64,000 nt of DNA, from NCBI RefSeq assembly GCF_963422355.1, contig NC_085099.1, positions 4,181,820 through 4,245,819 of the forward strand, in the 5' to 3' direction. Below the pieces are notes generated by a model. The model searched no databases and was not told where the DNA came from. It was given only the letters and a program-made list of their open reading frames with translations. This document shows positions 47,462-59,979 of this stretch, piece after piece; the stretch's first letter is position 1; the number at the start of each line of letters is the position of its first letter. This stretch comes from Corticium candelabrum (Eukaryota; Porifera; Homoscleromorpha; Homosclerophorida; Plakinidae). The position numbers and the translations under genes are program-made.

Positions 47462-49043
47462 AGTCAGTCACCTGAGTCGCAAGACATATGATTGAACTTT
47501 ACTTCATCGATAGCAATACGACAAGCAAAACATGTAATGAATTCAACTCTAAAGGGCCCACTTATACCAATCGGCAGAGCAACTGTTTTCAGCTTCCACG
47601 TGTTTGTAGCTTGCGTTGTTAAATGAGTCGAGTTTTTGTAGCTTCCGTAATATGATGATACTCTCACGGTAAGTTGTAAACTCCGGAATCGTGACGCCAT
47701 AAAGAAGGACAAACAACGATAATTTCTTGATATTATCCAATTACTAGACAGAACGTAAAGTCGTTTACGTGCCTCGCGCGAAACGATGTAGTAGTTTGGT
47801 GTCACGGCGAAGTGGTAACCTCGAATGACAAAGACATTTCTTCAAATAACTAAAATTTGGGGGTAAACTGTGTATTACTTTGGCAAGTAACATTTGTGGA
47901 AAACCTGTAGTAGCCATATGGAGTTCTGTCAACTTTTACTTTCCACGAAGGCCGCAAACCTTCGGACTGAAATTTATCCGTCCAATCACAAAGATCAGAG
48001 TCGAAAGAGCAATTATGAGCTAATTAAAATATGCAACATCACATGATAACAAGGTGGAGTTTATATAACGCAGCGGTCGACCTTGCAATGAACAACGGAG
48101 GATAGACGAGATATTGGCGATAAGAAAATATCCATTTGAAGAAGTGCCGTTAAATGGATAGACGAACATTCTATACGACGACCATTCGATGGACATCGAC
48201 GGGGCCGTTACAGGAAAGCAGGCGGTCTGCCAATATCCGTTACCGTCCGAAGCTCGTTGTTTCCACACTATTTCAGTTGCCCATCGACTTGCGTTGTAGA
48301 ACCAGGAGTAATTCAGAAGAACATAGGCATTTTTAAACGTAGTCTGGTATTGGAAACAGATGCATCGCTGGCCAGAAGACGCTCTAATAGGACGAGAAGA
48401 AAGTGGGGGGCTTGGACGCACTCGGCGTTTGCCGTTAATACGAAATGCCAACCAATTTACTAAAGAACAACGCTGAGAAAGAACACAATTACGGGTTTGA
48501 TAAACGTATAGAACAGTATACTTGGATTTTCCAAAATTTTTGTATTGTCACTCTTCTCAAGGACCCAGCCAGCACGACGTTTTGTAGGAGATCGTACTCT
48601 AATATGAGAGCAGACGTTTGTCTTGTTAAACGTACATTTGGTATCTGAAATATTAGTGATCGCTTAGAATAGGATGAATAAAGATCATGCGTAAGATCTT
48701 ATCTTACCAACAAAACAGGGCGCTTTCCTAATACCGTCTATTGCCAAATCTCCTATTTTCCACTTTAGAGATTTTCCCAACGTGACACGAAGTACGACGC
48801 GGAAAATTTGACCGTTCGGCACGGGAATCGTAGCGTTTGCCCATTTTGTTGTTTGTTGGTCAGAGAAGTTGTAAACGTAAGTGTGATTTAACGTCCACAT
48901 GGAAACGGTAAAGCGGCTATTTGGAATGGAATTCCTGTAGCGCATTCTCAGACACGTGTCACTTGCACTTGTAAATAATGGACTCTTAATGACGTAGCTA
49001 CTTCGACGCGTTACGTTCTTCTTTCTCACTGTAAGAATACCTC

Positions 49044-51150
49044 CTGCAAAACACAAAACATTGTCAGCAAGCTCACAAAATACACCAAATATGTAATAAT
49101 AGTAACAATTAACCGTCTTTTGATTAGTACACCTTACTAACAATTGTCGTAAGGTAAAAAGCCTTGCAAAAGTTTACTGCCGAAAGGCAATTTACTGTTT
49201 ACAAATACACAGTAAGTGCTACGTAATACAATGTTAATTGACCTCAGAATACCGTATTCATTGCAAATGTTCTGTATACGTGTAAGCTATAGACGCGTAT
49301 GCTATAGATGTGCAACTAGTCTCCCGTACGTTACGGTTATATATATTGGGATGACGGGATGCGTGACCGACGTTGTACAACTAAGCCCAGTGGCATAACT
49401 AGTAAGGTACACAAGGTGGTTTCCGACAAAATTGTAAGGCATGGTTTTCGTAAAAACATAGCCATCAACAAGTTATAAAAAAGGCTGCACATGTAACTCT
49501 AGCTTGTCTATTTAGTTTAGTATGACTGCAAAAACTTAATGATAAAGTAAGGCTGACAAGTCTACTGCCAAAGAACAATGCTACATGTAAATTACAGTGA
49601 CACGTGAGTACAGTTATTATTTTAAACATAGTTAATCGCTGTCAAGTGAACAAACTATAACAATGTTACAAACACAAATCAATGTTTTGTGACTTGACTG
49701 ACTTCTGCTAAATCACTGAATGATTTCTCCGTGGTCCTCAGGGGTTGAGTAATAAACATGAAGTAGTGCTAGGTCAGAGAACCTTTCCTGACCCATCACA
49801 ATACGGACGCTAACCTACTCGTAGCACTCTTTGAACGCTCACACTCACAATTAGTTGCAAATACCAGCCATATGCAAAAAATTCGTAATTAGTGTCAAGA
49901 GGTATGCTGCAACTGTTGTCAGCTTTAGAGCAGTCTCTTGGGGAGGTGACAGCCTCGGCCATGCATGTCCGTAGTTTACAAGTCAATTAATACAGTGACT
50001 AAATTAGCTCAGCTTTGATCGTGTAACTGCTGGTTCCTGTCATTCTTTTCACTGGCGAAGAACAGTGGTATTGACTCTTGAGCTTTTATGTACAATACTA
50101 AAGCACACGAGGTACCATGGTAGACACCCGTGACCCCCACCTTCTGCAAGGAAGGGATCAAGTCGTGTGTGAAAGTGGACAATTAGCTCTTCTAGCAATG
50201 GTACTTTGATGGCTCGACGAAAGCATCTATAGATGGTGTACCCCAAGAAGTACTGTTATGTTGTTTGGCACCTGCTCTTCCATACATTGACACACTGAAC
50301 TCTCGCCACAGCTAAATTTCTTCCAGCACTCGTCATGCATTTCCTCTACCTTGTTACGCATCTGTTTGAAATGCCGTATTACAATGGTAACTACTTTGCT
50401 TATAACATGAAACACATCAAAAGTTTAGCTAAAGGGAGCACTAATACTATAAGTTAGTATAACTAGTTACACCGCTAACGGTTAGAGCCTGTACGTTAGG
50501 CAATAGCGTGGTTTTTCGTGACAGAAAACTAATGCTTGGTACGCCACTGATGCCAGCTGCACAACGGGACAACACACATGCAGGTGCATGACTGATTGCA
50601 TAACGGAACAACACTCAACTGACCGGTTGTACAACCTGTAACATGTGATTTCAGTATAGATCGTATAGTCTGGTTAGACATCAGTCCGTCCCGTTACATA
50701 ACACGACAGCCACACAACGAACAATGGGTACACATCCGTGCGGAACACGCATATTTATATGATTTAAATGGCCGTAAACAGCCTTAATAGAACACAAGAA
50801 CATTTTCTTGCTTTCCCAAATGTAACGCCTTCCAAACTGGTTACTAATAGATTTACAATTTAAATGTCTATAGCGTGAGATCCTGCTTGTCCAAAGATCA
50901 CGTCAAGTTGATAATCAAAATATTCAAGTTTAGTTATTAAATACTAATAGAGTATTAATTAATGATGAAAATCAAGTCATGATTGCATGTAATTACTAAA
51001 CATCGTTATATTTGTCAGATATTTGTATCTAGTCTTACCTGACGAACAGGATGAACTCGTTAGCATCTCGTTATCACTCTCCTTTTTGCATTTCACTAGT
51101 ACAAACAATTACATGTTAAGACAGTTTCGTAAAATTTTGAAAAATTATAC
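49044..51150. other. 2.1-kb intron of the mosaic gene with a hAT relic
   Basis: It is bounded by the donor at 51150 and the acceptor at 49044 within MAM 1. Apart from the transposase relic at 50049-50415, no gene or array was recognised. Confidence 0.6.
50049..50415 (-). pseudogene. hAT transposase relic
   Basis: Two overlapping fragments in different frames match the hAT layout. One (50415 to 50227) has KQMRNKVEEMHDECWKKF; the second (50246 to 50049) has CFRRAIKVPLLEELIVHFHTR. They align by pattern with the DMRDNINDRHGEWW and YYRLNVSIPLLDDIISQM segments of the intact transposase at 60265-62979. No termini were found, so it is an old fragment within the mosaic-gene intron. Confidence 0.6.
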
Positions 51151-52307
51151 CGTGAATCCAAATCCGATCTTTGTCAGTCCAACCGCACTTGTCTTTGTCA
51201 AAATCACATAATTTCCATTTAGCAGGAACTAACATGGAACCATATGTCAGTTTATATACAAAATAAAAACGCATTATATATGCAGTAAAGCATTTGACTC
51301 TTACACTTCTCAGCAGTGTATGAAAAGCTTATGCGACGCTGTAATCTTCTTTTTGTCTTTAACTTAACTGTCATTGTCGATCCAGAAGACATCAGTGTAG
51401 TAGTCTTCCATTGCTCAGGAGTAAAATCGTGCAGTTTGCCTAAGACCGAACTTGATGAAATATTGAGGCCGTCGAATATTGTGAACTGTGAATCTCCGTA
51501 ATATTTGTAATTATTTGGTGATTTCCACATTTCGTTAAACTTAAGAAGAATAATTCTCTTAGATGATGTTTTTATCTTCCAGTGACATCTCAACTGTCTG
51601 TAGGTGTTAGAATTTCTCCCAGGAACTGTGACGTTTCCGTTAGTACCGCGTAACGTTTTACGGCAGTCACCTAGAAGCGAGTGTATGTATAAGTCTTGTC
51701 AATTATTGATAAAGTTTAGAGTTGCGTACATTCGCACAAATAGCGAACTTTATAGTCGTGTCTGCAGTAACGACCTTCATGTTGATCTCTTGCCATACAC
51801 ATCAATCCAGTCTCTACAGTGCAGTTTAGCACATCAGACGTTTCACTGGCCAGTTGTCCTAATCATAAAAAAGCAACAAGTAGTTCTACTACAGAAAGGC
51901 ATCTCGTCAGAATCCATCTAAGTTACCGCTAGATGTCCGACAGTCCACGTCTTTGGGCTGCTCGCACACCGGATAATAATTGTTTCTATGATCGTCAGGT
52001 GATTCCACTTCACCTCTCTGGTAATACGAAGACCTCAAGTCAATAAATTGAGTCCAACACAAACCTGTGAAGTAGCGCACGTGTCAACAGCGACACAAAC
52101 AGTGACCGTCGCTTATTTACATATACACTTACGTGGTGGACGATCATCGATTTGTATAGAGTAAACAGTCTGGCTTCTAGAATACAGGTGATCGAATGCA
52201 CATACGTATACAGATCAGTAGGGGAGACAAAGGCGGTCTATGCTAACTTACTGTAGTAGCTCTACAATCAGCAGAACGAAAACACAAGCTGCAGCTCTTT
52301 CAGCCAT

Positions 52308-53610
52308 CTAGCCTTCGCAGCAAAGTCGTTTGGGCAAATGAAGCGTTTCCTGTTTGATCCAGTCAGTACGTTTGGTTCAACAATAGACGAAGGTGTCAGA
52401 GCAGTCAGAACAGGTCAGGGTGTGAGTCTACTGAGTATACGTAAACGCAAGTGGCAATAGACCGCCCGCTCTCTAAATCCGGCAAAATCTAGAAGATGCA
52501 ATCAAAAATTAATTGACAGAAACAGCAACTCATCATCGTATCGACAGATGCCATATCCTGTGTTGCACAAACAGCACATAATGTTGCAAGCAGATATTCA
52601 TACTACATAGCGAAGTACACAACTACAACCACTGGAAGCTTATAATTCCGCCATTCGGTTTTATATGTCTTCTATAGATATTGATTGTTTTTGCAAATTT
52701 CAATTAATTAGGCCAACATATTTTAAAAGTAATGCACTATTAATTAATTAGATCAAGTTTCTTCGTTCTTTGTTATTGGGTCGCCAAATCGCGTAAATGG
52801 TACTTTCCCCAGATATGATTGTGGTAGTCTAAATATGACGATTTGGAAGAAAACCGTTTCCGGTGACTTCACATAATTAATTCATATCATCGCACAATGA
52901 CATGAAGGCGTGGCTATTTACGTAAGTGATTCGCAGCCACAACTCTTGAAAGCATGCTGAGATACGCATGCTGTAAATAGTCCTTGTGCGGAAACTCGTA
53001 GGAAGCTTCGTTAGGAACTTCGTTTCACCCCTCCGGTATACCAAGGTTTGTTGATGCCAGGGTGTGACTACTGAATAATTTCGATGTTGGCAGTCTGGAA
53101 GCGTGCGACGTTTTCGGTATAACGAATTAAATGTTGTAGGTTTGGCCTCGTGTACCCAGACCGCATTCGTAGTGTTGTTAGAGCAATTCTATTGTTATGT
53201 ACAGGCAATTTGACTTCGCAACCGACTAATGTAAAATCATCTCGTCATGAGGGTTTGACTGATATAATTATCAACTCGCTATCTTCACGTATTAGACATA
53301 TCCGGATTTCTTTCACGGCGCTAGCTAGAGCGCACGTAGTAGAAATGTGCCCGGACTTAGCTGACTCAACATGATGAAGATGACTCAACACGTGAGTGTA
53401 AATGAATGAACCGGATAAGAATAACTCAACCCGGCCCAACACGCGGGTTTAGATGACCGAGAATGACTCAACCTGCATGGATGCGCATGACACGGAAGTG
53501 GAATGCTGCATGATGTGGTGAAGTAGTGGTTTCGCAACAACAGTTGACAGTAGTATATAATAGTAATAAAAAGCGCATTTATACTGACACATGATCTGGG
53601 TTGGATGTGA
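52308..53610. other. Region upstream of the mosaic gene, no gene recognised
   Basis: This is the presumed 5' region of the mosaic gene. No core promoter motif could be assigned with confidence. Small open frames here (for example 53150-53374) show no family signature. Near 53395-53470 a short degenerate repeat of ATGACTCAACxCG words occurs. Confidence 0.5.
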
Positions 53611-53613
53611 GTA

Positions 53614-53644
<31 letters not shown>

Positions 53645-55174
53645 GAGAGAACTGGTGTATTTGAACAATCAAACGGCATCTGCTAACACACTACTACTAC
53701 TACTACTTGAATAAACTACTACTACTACTACTAATAATAATAATGAAATCTCTACTACTTTTTTCAAAATACTACTACTGTATGTAAAAGCTTCCTCTAT
53801 AGCAACAAGTTTCTAGGTTGTAACAACTTTGAGATAAACAGTCTTCTATAATCTACTTTCTGCTGCTTCCAGCAGAATGTTGAAGTCCCTTGAGGTTCTG
53901 TGAAGCTTGGACCTGCATCCTCGCAAACACATCACGCAGGCACGAAGGAGTGCAAATGACAGTCGACATCTCAGCCAGTTGATAGTTGTGCTGTACTCGG
54001 TGTGGTGCTTTTCCGATAAAAGTGAGGCTAGTCTTTTCAAAAAAATAGACGTCAGTTTACTGCATCCTCCAGTGCATGCTAAAATGATTGGCGTGAACGA
54101 TGAAAGCTCCACGTTATTAATTCGTTCCTCGTATCGCCTTTTCTTCTCTTGTTCCTGCCGTTTATATAATGACGGGATCTGCACTGATTTGTAGGATGAG
54201 GCATTAGGGTTGAAGACCCTGACGTCAAAGAAAGTTCGTTGGAAGTGCCCACCCCAAAATCCACTGACAGCAATATCAAGTCTGGCATTTTCGTCAGAGG
54301 TAGTACAGCGTTTTTGAAACATCTCGCCGTTGAGAGGTTGCAGAACGGGCTCTTTGTGTACATCGTGGCAAACCTCTGTCAACAAGTTGGTAAATAAATC
54401 GCGGACCTCGTTATGGCGGATGCTGGGGTATCCTCCTGTTGGACATGACAGAGAGTGATCTACTGAGAATTTAGATCCACATGGACATATGTCTGGGAGG
54501 TTGGACGGGTGCCAACCGTATCTGAGGCACAGGGCATCCCGAAACGCAGATTTGTGCAAAGTGAATCCGTGTTGCTCTAGTGGGATTGCGGTCAGCCAGC
54601 AGGAGGCACCCTTCTCACAGGCCAATTCAACTGAACGTTTCAATTCCACAGATAGATCATTGACAGTGATTTCAGAATGAGACTTTTGTGCTAGATGTTT
54701 TTGCTGGCGAATGCTAGCTTTCATAGAATTCTGCTTGGTAGGAACGTTATCCAGGTTTGTTTCTTGTTGCACAATTCGGTTGACCAGTGGCGCACAAATT
54801 AACTTTGAGTATTCCAGCTCACAAGTCAACGAACGTGGATCTACAATTCCAAGGCCGCCTAGTCGAGGTGGTAATGCAAAAAGCCTTCTCATCTTGTCTC
54901 CTGGAGTACTTCTATTGGTTATGGCGGGAATCAGTTTGGATCGTAACGCCTCCTCCAGAGGATTAAGGTACTCTGCAAAGTTTTCATTGGTTCTGAGTGC
55001 AAATTTCCAGCGTCCAATCAGACCCCGTGTGAATATCGAGTGAGCAGCTTGTGGTTGAGTTTGGGCAATGCAACTGAGTCGCTCTACTTGTAACTTCCAA
55101 TTGGTCACCTTTTCTTGCAGGAAGTTATTGCAGAAATCTTTGTTTCCAATAGCAGCTCCAAGGTACTTTTGTCC
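53611..55174 (-). mobile_element. 5'-truncated non-LTR retroelement copy 1 with (TAG)n 3' tail
   Basis: Read on the - strand, it starts abruptly at about 55174 inside a reverse-transcriptase ORF (GQKYLGAAIG) and runs through the ORF stop at 53846. It then enters a 3' UTR containing poly-A-like and (TAG)n stretches and ends in a (TAG)n tail at about 53611-53644. The last 525 bases are almost identical to copy 2, which lies immediately upstream. Truncation at the 5' end and a microsatellite-like tail are typical of target-primed insertion. Confidence 0.75.
53846..55173 (-). pseudogene. C-terminal part of a non-LTR retrotransposon ORF
   Basis: About 440 codons are open; the first 22 codons of the long frame (55243-55174) come from the (TAG)n tail of copy 2. 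The sequence has a post-polymerase region, then a zinc-knuckle-like CPCGSKFSVDHSLSC (C-x-C-x7-H-x4-C). This is followed by RHNEVRDLFTNLL and RLDIAV...FFDVRVFNP, which resembles the nuclease part of elements with a restriction-enzyme-like endonuclease; that match is inferred. The C terminus has WLRCRLSFALLRACVMCLRG. The polymerase catalytic motifs are missing because of truncation, so it cannot move by itself. Confidence 0.75.
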
Positions 55175-55176
55175 TT

Positions 55177-55208
<32 letters not shown>

Positions 55209-55701
55209 GAGAGAACTGGTGTATTTGAACAATCAAACGGCATCTGCTAACACACTACTACTACTACTACTTGAATAAACTACTACTACTACTACTACTA
55301 ATAATAATAAAATCTCTACTACTTTTTTCAAAATACTACTACTGTATGTAAAAGCTTCCTCTATAGCAACAAGTTTCTAGGTTGTAACAACTTTGAGATA
55401 AACAGTCTTCTATAATCTACTTTCTGCTGCTTCCAGCAGAATGTTGAAGTCCCTTGAGGTTCTGTGAAGCTTGGACCTGCATCCTCGCAAACACATCACG
55501 CAGGCCCGAAGGAGTGCAAATGACAGTCGACATCTCAGCCAGTTGATAGTTGTGCTGTACTCGGTGTGGTGCTTTTCCGATAAAAGTGAGGCTAGTCTTT
55601 TCAAAAAAATAGACGTCAGTTTACTGCATCCTCCAGTGCATGCTAAAATGATTGGCGTGAACGATGAAAGCTCCACGTTATTAATTCGTTCCTCGTATCG
55701 C
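55175..55701 (-). mobile_element. Non-LTR retroelement copy 2, strongly 5'-truncated
   Basis: It is nearly identical to the last 525 bases of copy 1, differing by a few substitutions, one lost base and tail length. It encodes only the C-terminal ~100 codons (RRYEERINNVELSSF to the stop). Its (TAG)n tail at about 55175-55207 abuts the truncated 5' end of copy 1. Confidence 0.75.
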
Positions 55702-55737
<36 letters not shown>

Positions 55738-55915
55738 AGTAGTAGTAGTAGTTTATTACTCAGCAAAAGCATCCACCGGTCATGCCCATACTACAAAAGC
55801 CACTACAACGGCACTCAACACAACACTATATCAATCCATTCAATTAAACAAACCCACTTAAGTCAACGTCACAATCTACTTAGTGAGGCAAGCCTCACTG
55901 TTGATTAAATCTACT
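55702..55915. repeat. (CTA)n / (TAG)n inverted microsatellite junction and 160-bp insert
   Basis: About eleven CTA units are followed at once by TTAG(TAG)n, so the junction near 55735 is a perfect-type hairpin. Then about 160 bp of non-repetitive sequence ends in another (CTA)n at 55910-55927. It may be the 3' end of a further element inserted in the opposite orientation; no coding motif was found. Confidence 0.6.
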
Positions 55916-56159
55916 ACTACTACTACTGGAGTTTATCGTTGTTGTTGTCGCGTTGTCTTCTCTGTACACAACACCGTCAAGTAGTCAGTAAAGGTTGTTA
56001 CATAAGATCGGATACGGACTCTGAACGACTGCAGGAGAATGATATCAAAGTGGCTCGTTCTGTATCTCTTGCTTCAAGCTCAAAGGTGGTTTGTCTTGAC
56101 TGAGATTATTGTCTCTGTCATACTGTTGAAAGTGCATCATCTGAAGTGCATGTCAAGTT

Positions 56160-56781
56160 ATCTCTCTGAGCAGAAAATAATAAAAAAGCAGCAACTCCGG
56201 TGGAGACTTTACTCTGAATAAGTAAATAAGAAGCACCTACGGACATAATGCTGGATGGACCGGAGAATTAATATAGAAATAGGTTTGTTTGCATATCTCA
56301 TCTAGCACGCGTTCAATTGGGCTCTTCCAGCCTCTTCCAGAGGATACTCCGGTTGCTCGCTCCTTTTCCAACTTCTACAGTTCTGACGCTCTAGTCGAAG
56401 AGCCAACTCTACCGACTCTGCTGCTGGTTGGAAGAGCACGCGCCTCTTCCAACGTCTACTGTCTCTGCGCTGGAAGAAGTTGGGAGAGGGGTGTGCTCTT
56501 CCAGACTCAGCCGGACGAGTCCAAACGAACGCGCTCCTAACTGTTGTCAAAATTTTGCCATATAAAAAGTAAAATCAAACAGATTCGAAGTCACCCGTAC
56601 AACAGTTACAGTGTTCTACTCAAGTTTAATATAAATTCACTCAAGATATTAAAGCTTTCTTTGCCAACACTGTAAACACTTTAAATTGATATCAAATTTT
56701 CTTATAAGAATCTGACCTGTGCACAACTGCTTGAGATATTCTACGTGTTTCTCTGTCAACATAAAAGATTGGAAAGATGGG
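56160..56781 (-). pseudogene. Relic of the methyltransferase unit (3' flank and C terminus)
   Basis: 56160-56300 matches the spacer at about 18000-18090, and 56546-56650 matches about 18110-18214. 56651-56781 matches the last ~40 codons of the methyltransferase gene on the - strand, with a 2-base insertion (near 56721-56730) that breaks the frame. Homology stops at about 56781. An unrelated foldback-like segment interrupts the spacer part. It is the fourth methyltransferase copy and the only one without a TEP gene beside it. Confidence 0.7.
56307..56545. repeat. Foldback-like GCTCTTCCA repeat inside the methyltransferase relic
   Basis: About 240 bp contain many copies of CTCTTCCA and its complement TGGAAGAG in both orientations, with CGCG near both ends. 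The flanks continue the spacer homology, so it is an insertion. It is unrelated to the rest of the window. Confidence 0.55.
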
Positions 56782-56984
56782 AAAATCAGGGAGAAGAATA
56801 TCTAGACAAGCTGCCAAAAACATCCAAAGATGAGTTTGGAAAAGTAAACAGATCTGAGTCATTCAAAGACAATTGGAGCTACCCAGCTGCAAAAGTGCAA
56901 AGCAGGTGTGTCGTTGAAGACTTAAGCTCTCAGTGGACAGTTATAACATTTAGACACCAGGACCAGAGTTCACTTCCCTCTAGT

Positions 56985-57257
<273 letters not shown>

Positions 57258-57590
57258 TTAATACATATCTGGTGTGCAGTGTAGTTTTTGTCAGTCTTCA
57301 TGTATGTATTACTAGAATAGTAGATGTAATGGACACGTACACAAGCTAGTGTTGTGCATGCATGGTGCTCTTAAATTTATGAAAATATATCTATAGACAG
57401 ATAGACAGACAAACAGACAGACACACACTGTGCGGAAAGAAGGCCACTAAAAATAAAATCTCTACACTCACCACATTTGGACTACCAGCGAGACTGTTGG
57501 GAACGTGTCCCATGTGGCCTCAAAACAAACGTTCTAATGCTCATACACTCATCATAATCTCCCAGCCGCAGCACTACCCCAGTAGACATG

Positions 57591-57667
57591 TAGCCTCGGC
57601 ATCCCAGACCGTGTAGGAGGACGATTTTGAATCGGCGCTTCACGGGTCTGGGAGGCCGAGGCTAGTA
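57591..57667. repeat. 77-bp palindromic element
   Basis: TAGCCTCGGCATCCCAGACC at the left and its near-complement at the right form about 23-bp inverted arms. Related words (CCTCGACCTCCC, GCCGAGGA) occur upstream of the methyltransferase copies near 8310-8345, 19090-19125 and 31395-31430. It is therefore a dispersed short inverted-repeat family. Confidence 0.55.
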
Positions 57668-58072
57668 GACTTGACAGACATCAAACGACTACCAGATTTT
57701 TCAGTTGTATCCAGCACTGAAAAAGAAAGATTGGTCACGTGACTTTACGTTTACAAAAATTGACCTCACGTGTCAGCGTAGCGAGCTGTCTTTTCAGGAT
57801 ATATTCTAGCCTCGCAGGTCAGGCTCTTCCATGTAGTCGCTGAGCTAAACGCACGTGAATTACACGAAGAGGAGGAGCTTTTGCCGGAATTGCTCCAGCT
57901 CGAGAAGAGCCTGGTCGCTTTCGAGAACGTCATAGTGACGTGGGACCCCGGATCCGGTTTCATAGCTTGGATAAGGCTAATTGAGCTACGAGCGTGAAAG
58001 AAGGACACAACAATGAGTGGTGGACTGCTTCGAGAGAAGCTCACTCTAAACGGGCTGAATTAACTTCCTGTC

Positions 58073-58765
58073 TGTCTGTCGGTATGTCGCTATGTTTGTA
58101 CCTATGTTTGTTTGTATGTACCTATGTTTGTTTGTACCTATGTACCTATGTTTGATTGTAAGTGTGTGTCACGCTCGGAGAGTTTGCCGAGCCAATGAGC
58201 AATCGTTTTGGGACGCAAAACGTAGGTGACATAACAATAGGATATCGGCTTGAAACACTCTCGGGAGGTTGTTGAGCCAATCAGCAGACCTTTGGGACAC
58301 CAACAATGGGTGACGTAACAATCCCACACATTATGACAGAAAAGCCGAGACGTCATATCTATAGTTTAACTGCAGGTGATGCAAGATCGATCACTACAGA
58401 ATCAAGAAATGACGTGGATAACAAAGCCCGCTCAGTGCAAGAATGTATTTACAGTGTAAGTAGGATTGATGATGAACGATCAACGTCGGCTGGCAAGAAA
58501 GATGCGCAGGATACGTTGCGTTGCATGCGTTCTACTGGATCCGGTCGCTACACATACATGTAGCTTCACAGTATGTCCCGTGCAGGTACGTACATCGATC
58601 TCTAGCTACAACGAATTAATTTTAATTAACGAAACGAAAGATGAAAGCAACGGCTCAACGAAAGCGTGATAATCGTGTCCACCTCAAGTGATGCAAGCAA
58701 GAACGCGCATGCAGAATTGAGAAATAATGTGGATATCAAGCTCGCTCCGTGCAAGATGCGCAGCT
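58073..58765. repeat. Short tandem and dispersed duplications
   Basis: 58073-58158 is a loose array of TGTTTGTACCTA-like units. 58180-58233 and 58266-58323 are diverged direct copies sharing GAGCCAAT, TTTGGGAC and GGTGAC.TAACAAT. 58372-58445 and 58685-58765 share TGATGCAAG, AGAAAT.A.GTGGAT and CCGTGCAAGA-like words. No gene was recognised between them. Confidence 0.5.
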
Positions 58766-58964
58766 GTTCACGCATGTGCATGTACTGAATTCGAAGTGTA
58801 GTGTGGGACATTGATGATATTTAGTTAATTATCGTTAATCACATTGACGCATCCCTGGGTTTTCAAGAATTATACATTCTAGCAACAAGCTAATGATTAG
58901 TTAATGATAATAACAATGAATAGATAAAAATTAGTAAAATTTTACATTTATATTTACAATAAAT

Positions 58965-59003
58965 ACACACACACACAAACACACATACACACACAAACAC
59001 ACA

Positions 59004-59082
<79 letters not shown>

Positions 59083-59099
59083 GCACGCACGCACGCACG
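58965..59099. repeat. (CA)n microsatellite with AAAC variants and (CGCA)n end
   Basis: A CA tract with scattered CAAA interruptions ends in five CGCA units. No gene is seen around it (58766-59641). Confidence 0.95.
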
Positions 59100-59979
59100 A
59101 TCGTAGCTTTGAAGCAACTGCGTAAAAACAGCTTCATTTGCTAGTTCTATTTCCTAGAAAGCTCGTTATCGTAAACTACCTCGCATACAAAACCATAGTT
59201 CACCAGTATCCTCAGGATGTTATCTGTTTGACATAGTTCAGTACTACATGTATGTCCCTTCAAAATTTTAAGGTAATATCTTCCTCTTGCATAAAGTGCT
59301 TGACATTTGACAAGGCATGAGTTGTAACACAATACATTAATGGCAATTAAAACTGTCCAGAAGTAAACATGGTATGATAATACCTACAAATAATATGTTC
59401 TTATTCTTTAGCATTGTCATCCTATCCATACACATAGTATTTTTTATCAAAAAGCAGTACTCCAGAGACTCAGTTTTTATTTGACCATTCTAACACATTT
59501 CAGACAAGTGGGAAATAAAAGACACGCATGCAGCACTGCACGTGTAAAACATATTAATTACTGAAATGAAATAAAATAAGATGTTATGAACCAACCATAT
59601 ACATAATGCAATTCCAATAATATGTGACACAAACTAAGTACCTGAGAAAGAAGAAGGAATCCACTGAAACATAGGCATTGCCCATTGGTTGAAACGCAAA
59701 CTCGAGAGGTAGATTGTAGCCTTGCTTAAAGTTTGCTGTTACAAATAGAAAAATTGAAGCAAGAAGTAGAGAAACATATTAATTAGTATACAAAACAAGA
59801 CAAAAAGAAGATTGGTAAACAAGCAAACGAACAAGCAGGCAGGCAAACAAAACAACGACCAGCAGATCTCTGCAAGAGTTTATAAGCAAATGTACAACAT
59901 ACCTGTTAGACCAACCATTACAAAGAAAACGTACAGGGACCAAGAATGACCCATGTCATGCTGATCGCCCGATTACCAT

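Noticed and set aside
53150-53442. Short open frames upstream of the mosaic gene
   Set aside because: No motif, no splice support, unremarkable codon content.
53611-55701. LTR retrotransposon, from the 525-bp direct repeats
   Set aside because: The repeats contain the C-terminal coding part of the ORF plus the tail, do not start TG or end CA, and the right one ends in microsatellite; two truncated non-LTR copies explain them better.
57766-58044. Open frames on both strands, including a + strand LHEEEELLPELLQLEKSLV segment
   Set aside because: No family signature, no convincing splice sites or start, and flanked by repeats; could be a fragment of an exon but cannot be supported.
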